DNA from: JAGWAJ01 sp026707615
Lineage (GTDB): Bacteria > Acidobacteriota > Vicinamibacteria > Vicinamibacterales > UBA8438
Direction of reading: 5' to 3'
DNA: 64,000 nt
Assembly: GCA_965207595.1 (NCBI GenBank)
Contig: CBDBMW010000012.1
Location: 2,356,001 to 2,420,000, forward strand
Below, one piece after another: positions 18,449 to 27,500 of this stretch. The notes below the pieces were generated by a model. It was not told the DNA's origin, did no database searches, and saw nothing but the letters and a program-made list of their open reading frames with translations. The position numbers and the translations under genes are program-made. Position 1 is the first letter of the stretch; each line of letters opens with the position of its first letter.

Positions 18449-20053
18449 ATGAACGACGAGGGGATGGACGTGCTCCAGCGGAGAAGGCGACGCGCCCTCG
18501 GGCGGCTCTTCGTGGCGTGGCTGCTGCTGCCGGCGCTGGCCACGGCATCCGATTCCCCGCTCGCCGACGCGGCGATGGAGGGCGACGCCGGCCGGGTGCG
18601 GCTGCTCCTCGAACGTGGAGCCAGCCTTCGCGCGGCCCAGGGCGACGGCATGACGGCGCTCCATTGGGCGGCGTTCCGCGACGACCTCGAGGTCGCGTCT
18701 CTCCTGCTGGCGGCCGACGCCGACGTGATGGCGCGGACCCGGGTGGGCGGCCTGACGCCTCTCTGGTTCGCGGCCGAGAACGGCAGCGCGGCCATGCTCG
18801 ACCGGCTGCTCACCACCGAGGCGGACGTCAACGTCACCACGTCGACCGGCGCCACGCTGCTGATGGCGGCGGCGCTGTCGGGCAGCGTGGAGGCGATCGA
18901 CCTGCTCGTCGCGCGCGGCGCGTTCCTCGACACGCGCGACACCGCCAACGGCCAGACCGCGCTGATGTTCGCGGCGTGGGAGAACCGCGCGGACGCCATA
19001 CGCGCCCTGGCCGGACACGGGGCGCACGTGGGTCTCATGTCGCTCATCGTCTCGATGATCGAGCCGCGCCTCGACCGGCAGGGCAATCCGATCCCGCCGC
19101 GGCGCCGGCGTGCGCCGGGCGGCAACTCGGTCATGGGCGGCATGACGGCGCTGCTGTTCGCGGCGCGCGACGGCCACCTCGATGCCGTGCGGGCGCTGGT
19201 CGAATCGGGGGCGGACGTCGACCAGGTGAGCGGCGGCGACGGGACGAGCCCGATGGTGATCGCCGTCGCGAACGGCCACTACACCGTCGCGCAGTACCTC
19301 CTCGACCGGGGGGCGGACCCCAACCGGGTGAACATCGACGGCCTGGGACCGGTCTACGCCACCGTCAACATGCGCTTCGCGCCGGTGTCGTGGGCACCCA
19401 ACCCGCGCACCGACCAGGAGGCCGTCGACTCGCTCGACCTGCTGCGGGCGCTGCTCGCCCGCGGCGCCGATCCCGACGCCCGCATCGCGCGCAAGCTCTG
19501 GTTCAGTCCCACGTCGCACGACCGGAGCTGGGTCGATCCGAGCGGCTCGACGCCGTTCTGGCGGGCTGCGCAGTCGAGCGACGTCGAGGCGATGCGCATC
19601 CTCGTCGAGGCGGGGGCCAATCCGAACCTCGCGACGTACCGTGGCACCACCCCGCTGATGGTCGCGGCGGGCATCGGCTGGGCCGGCAACTTCACCCAGA
19701 ACGCGCCCGACTCGTTCCTCGACGCGGTGCGCTACTGCCTGGAGCTCGGCGCGGCCGTGCGGGCCGTCGACGCGAGAGGCTTCACGGCGCTGCACGGCGC
19801 CGCGGGCCGGGGCGACAACGAGATGGTGCGCTACCTCGTCGAGCGCGGCGCCCGCGTCGACGCGATCAGCCGGGATGGAAACTCCCCGGCCGACATGGCC
19901 TTCGGCCCCTCCCGCTTCTTCCTTCCGAAGCCGGACACGGTCGACCTCCTCGTGGCCCTCGGCTCGCCGTTCCAGGACAACTGCCGCTCCGACCAGTGCG
20001 TCGACGGCAAGTTCTTCGGCGGGGCGGACGGAGCCGCGCCGTTCAGGGAGTAG
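18449..20053 (+). CDS. Exported ankyrin-repeat protein (second copy)
   Basis: 534 residues with an arginine-rich N-terminus and a hydrophobic leader (LFVAWLLLPALATA, about residues 20-33). Ankyrin repeats fill most of the rest (GMTALHWAAFRDD, GLTPLWFAAENGS, GTSPMVIAVANGH, GFTALHGAAGRGD). The extreme C-terminus has two cysteines (NCRSDQC) that could form a disulfide. ATG 18464 is an alternative start with GAGGGG before it. It follows the second DUF1592/DUF1552 pair on the same strand, and its architecture matches the ankyrin protein at 2846-4468. Confidence 0.88.
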   Translation: MNDEGMDVLQRRRRRALGRLFVAWLLLPALATASDSPLADAAMEGDAGRVRLLLERGASLRAAQGDGMTALHWAAFRDDLEVASLLLAADADVMARTRVGGLTPLWFAAENGSAAMLDRLLTTEADVNVTTSTGATLLMAAALSGSVEAIDLLVARGAFLDTRDTANGQTALMFAAWENRADAIRALAGHGAHVGLMSLIVSMIEPRLDRQGNPIPPRRRRAPGGNSVMGGMTALLFAARDGHLDAVRALVESGADVDQVSGGDGTSPMVIAVANGHYTVAQYLLDRGADPNRVNIDGLGPVYATVNMRFAPVSWAPNPRTDQEAVDSLDLLRALLARGADPDARIARKLWFSPTSHDRSWVDPSGSTPFWRAAQSSDVEAMRILVEAGANPNLATYRGTTPLMVAAGIGWAGNFTQNAPDSFLDAVRYCLELGAAVRAVDARGFTALHGAAGRGDNEMVRYLVERGARVDAISRDGNSPADMAFGPSRFFLPKPDTVDLLVALGSPFQDNCRSDQCVDGKFFGGADGAAPFRE

Positions 20054-20196
20054 GCAAGCGGCGCAAGCTCGGGGCTGCCGCCTCTCTGCCGTCGCGCCGG
20101 CTTCGGCGCTCCGGCGAGGGTCTGCCGCCGCACCGCCGCGGCGTTTGCCTGCGATGCGAGCGCGGCATCGCAGCGGGAAGGACCACCGAGAACGCC

Positions 20197-21096
20197 ATGA
20201 GCAGCAGGTGGACCGCGTCGGCCATGCCGGATCCTGGACGGGTCGCGGTGGTGACCGGCGCCAACACCGGCATCGGGCTCCCGACGGCGGCGGAGCTCGC
20301 CCGCCGCGGCGCGCGCGTGGTGATGGCCTGCCGGAACACGGAGAAGGCCCGCGCCGCGGCAGACCGGATCGTCGCGGACGGGGTGGCCGGCAGCGTCGAC
20401 GTGCTGCCGCTCGACCTCGCCGATCTGGCGTCGTTCCGATCCTTCGCCGAGGCGTTCCGGGCGCGTTTCGACCGGCTCGACCTGCTGATCAACAACGCGG
20501 GCGTCATGTGGCCGCCGCTCTGCCGCACCGCCGACGGGTTCGAGCTGCAGTTCGGGACGAACCACCTCGGCCACTTCGCGCTGGCGGCGCGGCTGCTGGA
20601 TCGGCTCCGCGAGACCGCCGGCGCGCGCGTGATCACCGTGGCGAGCGTGTCCCACCGCTTCGGCGCCATCGACTTCGACGACCTGCAGTGGCGGTCGCGC
20701 CCCTACCGCCCCAACCGGGCGTACGGGCAGAGCAAGCTCGCCAACCTGCTCTTCACCTACGAGCTGCAGCGGCGGATCGACCGGGCCGGCGCCCAGATGC
20801 TGGCCGCCGCCGCGCACCCCGGCTTCACGGGCACGGAGCTGCAGCGCCACGCCGGCTTCGTGCGGCTGGTAAGCCCCTGGTTCGGGATGGAGCCCTGGCA
20901 GGGGGCACTCCCGACGCTCTTCGCCGCCACCGCGGCCGAGGTCGAGCCCGGGGGCTACTACGGCCCCGACGGCTTGGGCGAGACCCGCGGCTACCCGCGC
21001 CGGGTCGGCTCGTCGGCCGCGTCCCGGGACGAGGCGGTGGCAGAGCGGCTCTGGGCCGTGTCGGAGGCGCTCGTAGCCTTTGAACTCGCTCCCTGA
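20197..21096 (+). CDS. Short-chain dehydrogenase/reductase
   Basis: 299 residues of classical SDR fold: the TGANTGIG nucleotide-binding motif near residues 20-27, NNAGVM near 101-106, and a YGQSK pair (Tyr and Lys) near residues 175-179. The ACRNTEKA stretch after strand two, with an arginine, suggests NADP(H) preference. It resembles the retinol dehydrogenase / WW-domain oxidoreductase-like SDRs. It is 143 bp after the ankyrin gene and may be an independent unit. The substrate is unknown. Confidence 0.88.
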   Translation: MSSRWTASAMPDPGRVAVVTGANTGIGLPTAAELARRGARVVMACRNTEKARAAADRIVADGVAGSVDVLPLDLADLASFRSFAEAFRARFDRLDLLINNAGVMWPPLCRTADGFELQFGTNHLGHFALAARLLDRLRETAGARVITVASVSHRFGAIDFDDLQWRSRPYRPNRAYGQSKLANLLFTYELQRRIDRAGAQMLAAAAHPGFTGTELQRHAGFVRLVSPWFGMEPWQGALPTLFAATAAEVEPGGYYGPDGLGETRGYPRRVGSSAASRDEAVAERLWAVSEALVAFELAP

Positions 21097-21206
21097 AGTT
21101 CTGGCGGAGACCGGACGCAGGGCCCGCGAGTCCGTCTCCCCGGGGTGCTTGCGAGGGTTCGAGGGAGCTTGCAGTTGTCCTTCGCGGTGGCGCGTACCAG
21201 CATCGC

Positions 21207-21235
21207 TTGACGGATGCTTTAGCTACATGTAAATA
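21207..21235 (+). promoter_or_regulatory. Promoter with overlapping palindrome for the toxin-antitoxin operon
   Basis: TTGACG (21207-21212) and TAAATA (21230-21235) are 17 bp apart. The palindrome TACATGTA (21224-21231), extended at a distance by outer TA/TA pairs, overlaps the -10 and would suit autorepression by the HTH antitoxin. The local sequence is notably AT-richer than its surroundings. Transcription would begin about at the toxin start codon. Confidence 0.4.
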
Positions 21236-21244
21236 TCGTGGTTG

Positions 21245-21622
21245 GTGAGTCGGCGTGAGCCTGCAGCGACGGGTGAATGGGGCCGCGTCGTCTGGGCGGT
21301 CGAGGCGTCGGGGAAGCGGCCCGGACTCGAGTTCTTCGAGGGCTTGTCGGACAAGGACGCCGCCAGGGTTCAGGTGTTGTTCGAGAAGTGGGCGGAACAC
21401 GGTCGGGTCAACAACAGGGAGCAGTTCAAGAAGCTGGTCGACCGGCAGGGCCACGCGATCTGGGAGTTCAAGCGCGGCCAGTTCAGGTTCTTGGGCAGCC
21501 TCGCTCCGGGCAGGCGATTCCTGGTGGCTATCGGTCTTCGGAAGAAGCAGGACAAGCACCGTCCAGCGGATCTCGAGCGAGCGGCGAGGATCGTGGCGGA
21601 GCACTTGGCAAGCCAAGGGTAA
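21245..21622 (+). CDS. RelE/HigB-like toxin of a toxin-antitoxin-chaperone module
   Basis: 125 residues matching the RelE/ParE superfamily, HigB (Gp49-like) branch: a core of GKRPGLEFFEGLSDKDAARV, then IWEFKRGQFRFLG and a C-terminal GLRKKQDKHRP segment. This is the typical order of the LWEL / KK signature in HigB mRNA interferases. In this branch the toxin gene comes first, as here. The start is GTG 21245 (TTG 21242 is in frame). It is followed after 12 bp by an XRE antitoxin and then a SecB-like protein. Confidence 0.8.
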   Translation: MSRREPAATGEWGRVVWAVEASGKRPGLEFFEGLSDKDAARVQVLFEKWAEHGRVNNREQFKKLVDRQGHAIWEFKRGQFRFLGSLAPGRRFLVAIGLRKKQDKHRPADLERAARIVAEHLASQG

Positions 21623-21634
21623 GGGAGATTCTCG

Positions 21635-22042
21635 ATGACGGCGAAGTCGCGCTCTGGACGTGGTGACCGGTACGAACAGTTGCTGCGCCAGGAACGGTTG
21701 ATTCTCGAGGTAACGGAGCTGTTGGCCGGGGCGCTCGAGGACCGCGGCATGACGAGAGCGGAGCTCGCGAGGCGGCTCGGTCGGACGCCCGGCTTCGTGT
21801 CTCAGGTGCTGGGGGGCGGGAGGAACTTGACGCTCAGAACCATTGCGGACATCGCTGCGGCCTTGTCGCTTCGACCGTCCTTCGAGCTGTCTTCACACCG
21901 AGAGACCGCGCCGCAATGGACGCAGGAGAGCTGGGAATGGAGGCCCCAAGCGCGACCCGTCGCTAGGATGCATGCTCACGTGCATTCCTCCCCGCGCTAC
22001 TGGCGCCGAACAAAGTTGTCCGCGGCGACGGCAGCTGCGTAG
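21635..22042 (+). CDS. XRE-family antitoxin (HigA-like) with C-terminal extension
   Basis: 135 residues. A helix-turn-helix domain occupies about residues 38-78 (MTRAELARRLGRTPGFVSQ then LGGGRNLTLRTIADI). Past residue 84 a tail of about 50 residues rich in Trp and Pro contains PQWTQESWEWRPQ. In chaperone-controlled TA systems the antitoxin ends in a chaperone-addiction (ChAD) segment with this kind of composition, so the tail is a candidate ChAD. AGGGAG precedes the ATG. It probably represses its own promoter. Confidence 0.8.
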   Translation: MTAKSRSGRGDRYEQLLRQERLILEVTELLAGALEDRGMTRAELARRLGRTPGFVSQVLGGGRNLTLRTIADIAAALSLRPSFELSSHRETAPQWTQESWEWRPQARPVARMHAHVHSSPRYWRRTKLSAATAAA

Positions 22043-22074
22043 GAGCGCCGCGATCGCGGGCCTCGTGATCCAAC

Positions 22075-22536
22075 ATGGTGGACCTGTCGAAGATCATATC
22101 GGTCATCCAGATTGACGGTGTGCGGCTCTGTGAGGCGCACTGTCGGTCCGCGGTGCATCCGTCCGAGACGGCAGAAGCCATCAACGTAAAGACCGCTCAT
22201 AAGGCGACCGTTGTCCAAGTTCCCAGGAACGATGAATCTCTCCGAATCGAGACGACCTTCACGATGGAAGTTCGGAGCGTGGATGATGACGAGAAGCTGC
22301 AGGCCGAGATCCGGGGTACTTTCGAGTTGACCTACGAGGTTCCCAAGGGTGAGAGCTTCTCATCGGAAGAGCTGGACGCGTTCGGACACCTGAACGCCGT
22401 GTTCAACGCATGGCCGTACTGGCGCGAGCTGGTGCAGGCATCTCTGGCTCGCATGTCCATGCCACCCCTCACCGTACCGGTGTTTCGGTTGGGTTCTGAC
22501 GACCCAGCTCATGAGGAGGGGGAAGACGACGAGTGA
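22075..22536 (+). CDS. SecB-like chaperone of the TA module
   Basis: 153 residues resembling SecB: alternating beta strands (ESLRIETTFTMEVRS, LQAEIRGTFELTYEV), then FNAWPYWRELVQASLARMSMPP, which matches the conserved SecB helix, and an acidic C-terminal tail (HEEGEDDE). A SecB-like gene directly after a HigB-HigA pair is the organisation of toxin-antitoxin-chaperone systems such as Rv1955-Rv1956-Rv1957 of Mycobacterium tuberculosis, where the chaperone protects the antitoxin. The gap to the antitoxin is 32 bp. No strong Shine-Dalgarno is visible. Confidence 0.78.
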   Translation: MVDLSKIISVIQIDGVRLCEAHCRSAVHPSETAEAINVKTAHKATVVQVPRNDESLRIETTFTMEVRSVDDDEKLQAEIRGTFELTYEVPKGESFSSEELDAFGHLNAVFNAWPYWRELVQASLARMSMPPLTVPVFRLGSDDPAHEEGEDDE

Positions 22537-22826
22537 CGCCCGGGACTCCAGGAGACTGAGCCCCAAGGCCAGCGGCTGACCACCGAGCGCAGTCACGGCT
22601 CTCCCTCCCGGCTGGTTCAACTCTCACCCTGCGTGTCGCCGCGAAGCCAGGCATGGACTCTGCCGGCGGCCGAATGATCGAGATCCATAGGTTTGTTCGG
22701 GGCTGGGCGACAAGTCGACCTCGCCGTAGGTACGGATTTGCGGACGAGGGTCACAGCCGTCGGTGACGGAAGAATAGCGACGGGGCATGGATGTCGGGGG
22801 AGGGCTCGCGGAGAAGCGAGGGACGA
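22537..22826. other. 290-bp intergenic region with no recognised feature
   Basis: Between the SecB-like gene and the HEPN gene no convincing gene, hairpin or promoter was seen. Short open frames here have no family-like content. Confidence 0.4.
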
Positions 22827-23465
22827 ATGGATACAGAAGGTGTCATTCGACAAGCCGAGAGCCTGCAAACACGAATCAGTCAGTACGCGCGCCCCGGGAA
22901 GGACGGGGCCTTCGGAGAGGCCGCGAAGGCACAGGTTTGCGAATTCCTTTGGAATTACGCCGGCTCCAAGAGCGCCTTCCTAAAGCAGGCGGAGTCTGCT
23001 CAGGGGTTCCCGGCGTACCAAGTCGCGACGCTGGATTCAATCTTGCGGTCGTTCGTAGAGTACCTTAGGGCTGGCCTCTCAACGGGGATGTCGCCGGAGC
23101 GACGAGCACAGTTGGACGTCGTTTCCGATCTCATGGGGCAAGCCCACTCGTTGGCTGAGGACGATAAGTATCATCCGGCGGCCGCCGCAATAGTGATCGG
23201 CGCGTGCCTGGAAGAGTTTCTGAGGACGTGGGTTGAAGCAGAGTCACTATCTATCCAAGGCTCGAAGCCCGGCATTGACGCGTACAGCAAGGCTCTACGG
23301 GCCGCAAGCCTGATCTCGAAGCAGGACGCGAAAGACATTACCTCATGGGCTGGCGTCAGGAATCATGCTGCTCACGGCGAATGGGAGGAAGTCAACGATC
23401 GGAAGCGAATACGACTGATGCTAGAGGGAGTCAACCTTTTCATGAGGCAGAGGCAGGATGCATGA
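22827..23465 (+). CDS. HEPN-motif protein of unknown function
   Basis: 212 residues, largely alpha-helical by composition. Near residue 185 the sequence SWAGVRNHAAHGEW contains R-N-x3-H, the Rx4-6H motif of HEPN-domain ribonucleases with a polar residue after the arginine. A preceding helix (AAAIVIGACLEEFLRTWVE) fits the first part of a HEPN fold. The ATG at 22827 follows GAGGGAC. HEPN proteins often act as toxins or phage-defence effectors; here no dedicated partner is adjacent, although the TA module lies just upstream on the same strand. Codon use is less GC-biased than in flanking metabolic genes. Confidence 0.65.
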   Translation: MDTEGVIRQAESLQTRISQYARPGKDGAFGEAAKAQVCEFLWNYAGSKSAFLKQAESAQGFPAYQVATLDSILRSFVEYLRAGLSTGMSPERRAQLDVVSDLMGQAHSLAEDDKYHPAAAAIVIGACLEEFLRTWVEAESLSIQGSKPGIDAYSKALRAASLISKQDAKDITSWAGVRNHAAHGEWEEVNDRKRIRLMLEGVNLFMRQRQDA

Positions 23466-23583
23466 CTGGCAGAGGTAGCCGAGCCGGCGCAGCCCGGGAC
23501 CCGCGAGTCCAGTCAGTAGGCCGGATGGTGGAGGATGTGCGGCCCGGCAGACATGCGCACAGTTAGACGTGAGGGAATGACGA

Positions 23584-23967
23584 ATGAGCTCGGAGTTGTA
23601 CGAGGAAGGACTGCGCAACCGGCGGCGGGTGCTGGGTGACGACTACGTCGACCGGGCCCTGGCGGGCGCGGATGCGTTCAACGAGGAGTTCCAGCAGATC
23701 CTCACCGAGTACTGCTGGGGCAGGGTGTGGGGGCGGCCGACGCTGACGGACCGGGAGCGCAGCCTGATCAACCTGGGCATGATCAGCGCCCTCAATCGGG
23801 GGTCGGAGTTCAAGGCGCACGTGCGGGGGGCGCTCAGGAACGGTTGCACGGCGGCCGAGATCCGCGACACGCTGCTGCAGGTGGCGATCTACTGCGGCGT
23901 GCCGGCGGGCGTGGAGGCGTTCCGGCTGGCGCGGGAGGTGCTCGACGCGGAGGGGGTGGAACCGTAG
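23584..23967 (+). CDS. Carboxymuconolactone decarboxylase-family protein
   Basis: 127 residues matching PcaC-type carboxymuconolactone decarboxylases: LTEYCWGRVWGRPTLTDRERSLINLGM then EFKAHVRGALRNGCT and the AIYCGVPAGVEAF segment. The AhpD CxxC motif is absent, so it is more PcaC-like. It could act in aromatic ring-cleavage pathways, but no other such genes are next to it. It converges on the DinB gene with a 6-bp gap. Confidence 0.88.
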   Translation: MSSELYEEGLRNRRRVLGDDYVDRALAGADAFNEEFQQILTEYCWGRVWGRPTLTDRERSLINLGMISALNRGSEFKAHVRGALRNGCTAAEIRDTLLQVAIYCGVPAGVEAFRLAREVLDAEGVEP

Positions 23968-23970
23968 ACG

Positions 23971-23986
23971 CCCCTACATGTAGGGG
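23971..23986. terminator. Perfect 16-bp palindrome between convergent stops
   Basis: CCCCTACATGTAGGGG is fully self-complementary and overlaps the last codons of the DinB gene. As RNA it can form a 6-bp stem with a CAUG loop on both strands, so it may serve as a compact bidirectional terminator. No T-run follows. Confidence 0.4.
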
Positions 23987-24441
23987 TTCGGCGGCGTCTT
24001 GCCGAGCAGGCGCGCGTAGATCGTGAGTGCCCCGCGGTGGTGGGCGGTGTGGTCCGTGATGCCGCCGAAGATGGTCGTGCGCGGCATCCCGCCCATGACC
24101 TCGCCTTCGACGATCGGTGCCGACCACTCGGCTTCGCTCCTGGCGCGCACGAGCGCGCGGCCGTTGTCGAGCGCCCGGTGGAGCCACGCGCGGGCCTCGG
24201 TCAGCGATGTCACGGTGAGCACCCTTCGCTCGTGGTCCTCGAAGCCCATGTCGAAGCCTTCCGGGCTGAAGGCTCCCTCGAAGAACCAGTCGACGGTGTG
24301 GGCGGCGTGCGCCACGTGCTGCGCCACGGTGAAGAGTCCCTTCTCCGGCGCGAATCCGGAGTCCTCCTCCGTCAGGCTGCCGGTGCTGCGGTCGAAGAAA
24401 TCCTGGGCGAGATCCAACTGGGCGAGCAACGCTTCCTTCAT
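23974..24441 (-). CDS. DinB-family protein
   Basis: 155 residues with a four-helix DinB pattern. Probable metal ligands are the histidine in TVAQHVAHAAHTVDWF and the two in ITDHTAHHRGALTIY. Members are metal-dependent and often thiol transferases, although many are uncharacterised. The start ATG at 24441 has GAGGATC upstream. It is a stand-alone gene, convergent with the carboxymuconolactone decarboxylase gene and divergent from the DUF5916 gene. Confidence 0.85.
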   Translation of the reverse strand: MKEALLAQLDLAQDFFDRSTGSLTEEDSGFAPEKGLFTVAQHVAHAAHTVDWFFEGAFSPEGFDMGFEDHERRVLTVTSLTEARAWLHRALDNGRALVRARSEAEWSAPIVEGEVMGGMPRTTIFGGITDHTAHHRGALTIYARLLGKTPPNPYM

Positions 24442-24569
24442 CTGGGGATCCTCACGGGCCGAACGGCGAAAGTAGCACGACCCCGGCGGGCCGGTCAACG
24501 CGGCCGGTTGGCGTTATCTCGTTAGTCCCACTAGACTTGCCACTTCGCGCGACCCGCGCGGTCGATCGC

Positions 24570-27500
24570 ATGAGCAACCCGGCAACGCGAGCCCGTCCCG
24601 GCGGGCGATCGATACGGCTGGCGGCTGCCCTCGGGGCGGTCGCGCTGGCCTGCGGGCCGCCGCCCGCCGCGGCCGGACAGGCGTTGCCATCCCCGGCGGG
24701 GCAGGCAGCGACGTCCCCGGCGGGGCAGGCAGCGAGGTCCCCGGCGGGGCAAGCGGCCCCATTCCTGGCAGGGCAGGCAGCGCCTTCTCCGACCGTGGTG
24801 GTGCTGCCGTTCGCCAACCTGGGCGGGCAGCCCGAGGACGACTGGCTCGGTGCGGGCATTGCGGAGACCGTCGCGACCGACCTGCGCACCGCCGGAGCAA
24901 CGGTGATCGTGTCGGAGACCGGCCGGTCCGGCCCGAGCGGCAACGGGCCGGGCAACGGCGGGTCGGGCAACGGGGGGCCGGGCAACGGCGGGTCGGGTAA
25001 CGGGGAGTCGGGCAACGGGGAATCGGACGCCGATGGGCGGACCCGCGGGTGGTCCGGCTTCGACGGCTACAGCGCGCTGGGAGCCGACTGGGTCGTGGAG
25101 GGCGGCCACCAGCGAAGCGGAGACCGGCTGCGGCTGACGGCGCGGATCGTCGCCGTGGAGACGGGCGGCATCGCCTACAGCGCCCACGTCGACGGCACGC
25201 GGTACGACGTCTTCGAAGCCCAGGACGCGATTGCGGAGGCCCTGGTCGAGCGTCTCGTGCCGTCCGTCCCGGCGGCAGCCGCGGTCGGCGGTCGCGCGGC
25301 GGGTGGGACCTTCGACGGGCGGACCCGGCCGGAGGTGCCGCGATTCTCGCCCGTCGCGCCGCCGCTGGTCCCCGAAGGACCCGAGCGAGTGGCCCCGGGC
25401 GCCGGGGTCGCTCCGTCGCGCCCGCTCGGGCCGGCCGACGGCGTGACGGGGACGCTCGCGTTGGCCGACGCCCCGTCGCCTGCGGGAGCCTCGTTGCTGG
25501 CCGACGCCTCGCGGCCGGGTGAAGGCCCGCCGCCGACCCGCTCCGACCCCCCCGCAGCTTCCGGCGCGGGGGCGCAGCCCGCCGGCGACAGGCGCGCGGG
25601 GCGCGGCCGGCCGCGCCCCGGCGGGTTCGCGACCGTGCCGCTCGCCGCCCGGCCGACCACGGTAATCGTTCGCACGCGGGAGGCGCCGCGCATCGACGGC
25701 CGCCTCGACGACGCCGTGTGGCGGAACGCGACGCACCTGACGGAGTTCGTCCAGATCGCGCCGGTCGAGGGAGCGCCCGGCTCGGAGCGGACCGAGGTCT
25801 GGATGGCCTACGACGACGACAACCTCTACTTCGCGTTCTACGCCCACTACTCCGACCCCGGCATGATCCGCGTCTTCCGCGCCGATCGCGACGAGATCCG
25901 GGGCGACGACCGCATCTCGGTGCTGTTCGACACCTTTCTCGACCAGCAGCGGGCCTACCAGTTCTCGGTGAACGGCTACGGTGTGCAGGGCGACTCGATC
26001 GTGAACGCCACCGGCCGAATGAGCAGCTCGAGCCGGAGCATGTCGATGTCCTCCGGCTCGTCGAGCGGCACCGGTTCCCGCAGCGGCGGGGGCGGCATGA
26101 GCAGCATGAGCTCCTCCGGCGCCTTCGGCATCTTCGGCGACGACTCGTGGAACGCCCTGTTCGAGACGGGCGGCGTCGTCGTGAGCGACGGGTGGACGGC
26201 GGAGATGGCGATCCCGTTCAAGAGCCTGCGCTACCCGGCCCGCCCCGGCGGCGCCCCGCACCGCTGGGGCTTCCAGATCACGCGCATCATCCGCGGCAAG
26301 TCCGAGGCCCAGTCGTGGGCGCCGATCTCCCGCTCCGTGGCCGGCCAGATGACCCAGTTCGGGGTGCTGGAGGGCCTCGCGGACCTCTCGCAGAGCCGCA
26401 ACATCGAGATCCTGCCGGAGCTCACGGGCGTGCAGTTCGGATCGCTCGACACCGGGACGGGCGGCTACGACGAACGCGACCCGGACGGGGAGCTCGGCGT
26501 CGGCGTCAAGTACGGCATCACGCCGAACCTGACCGCCGACTTCACCTACAACCCCGACTTCTCGCAGATCGAGTCCGACCGGCCGCAGGTGGAGACGAAC
26601 CAGCGCTTCGCGCTCTTCTATCCGGAGCAGCGCCCGTTCTTCCTCGAGGGCCAGGACATCTTCGAGACGGCGACGCCGGTCACGCTGGTGCACACCCGCA
26701 CCATCGTCGATCCCCGGCTGGGGGCCAAGCTGACCGGGAAGGTCGGGAACGCGACGCTCGGGGTCGTCGTCGCCGACGACGAGGCGGCGGGCCGTCTCGA
26801 CGACCGGTCGGATCCGATGTACGGCGCCTCCGCCCAGTCGTTCATCGGACGCGCGCGCTACGACCTCTACGCCGAGTCCTACCTCGGCGGCATCGCCACG
26901 GCGCGGGAGTTCGGCGACACCTACAACCGGATCGCGGGCGTCGACGGACGCTTCCGGCTCAGCCGGACGAAGCGGGTGAACTTCCTGGCGATCGCCTCCG
27001 AGACCCGCGACGACGTGGACGGCGCGCTGGCCGGCGAGGTCTTCGAGGCGGACTTCACGAGCCAGGGCCGCAACCTCGGCTACGGCGTGGCGCACAGCCG
27101 CATCGCGCCCGGCTTCCGGACCGCGACCGGCTTCGTGCCGCGCGTCGACGTGCAGCAGACGAGCGCCCACCTCTCGTACCGCTGGTGGCCGGAGGCGACC
27201 ATCCTGAGCTGGGGACCGACCCTCTCCTACCTGCGGCTCTACGACTTCGCCGGCGTGCTGCAGGACGAGCAAGTCCAGGGGATGGCGAGCATCCAGCTCC
27301 GGAACAACGTCAACTTCTTCGGGACCGTCAGCCGCACGCTGGAGCGCTACGAGGAGATCGACTTCCAGAAGAACGGCTACGGCTTCTTCGGCGTCATCAG
27401 CGCGCGCGTGCTGTCTGTCGTCGGCGGCATCAACTGGGGCGACGGCGTCTTCTACAGCGCCAGCCCGTTCCTCGGCCGGTCGACCACCGGGAACTTCCTC

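Noticed and set aside
22693..22983. Extra small gene upstream of the HEPN protein
   Set aside because: Frames here have biased composition and overlap the better supported HEPN start; no ribosome site or family match.
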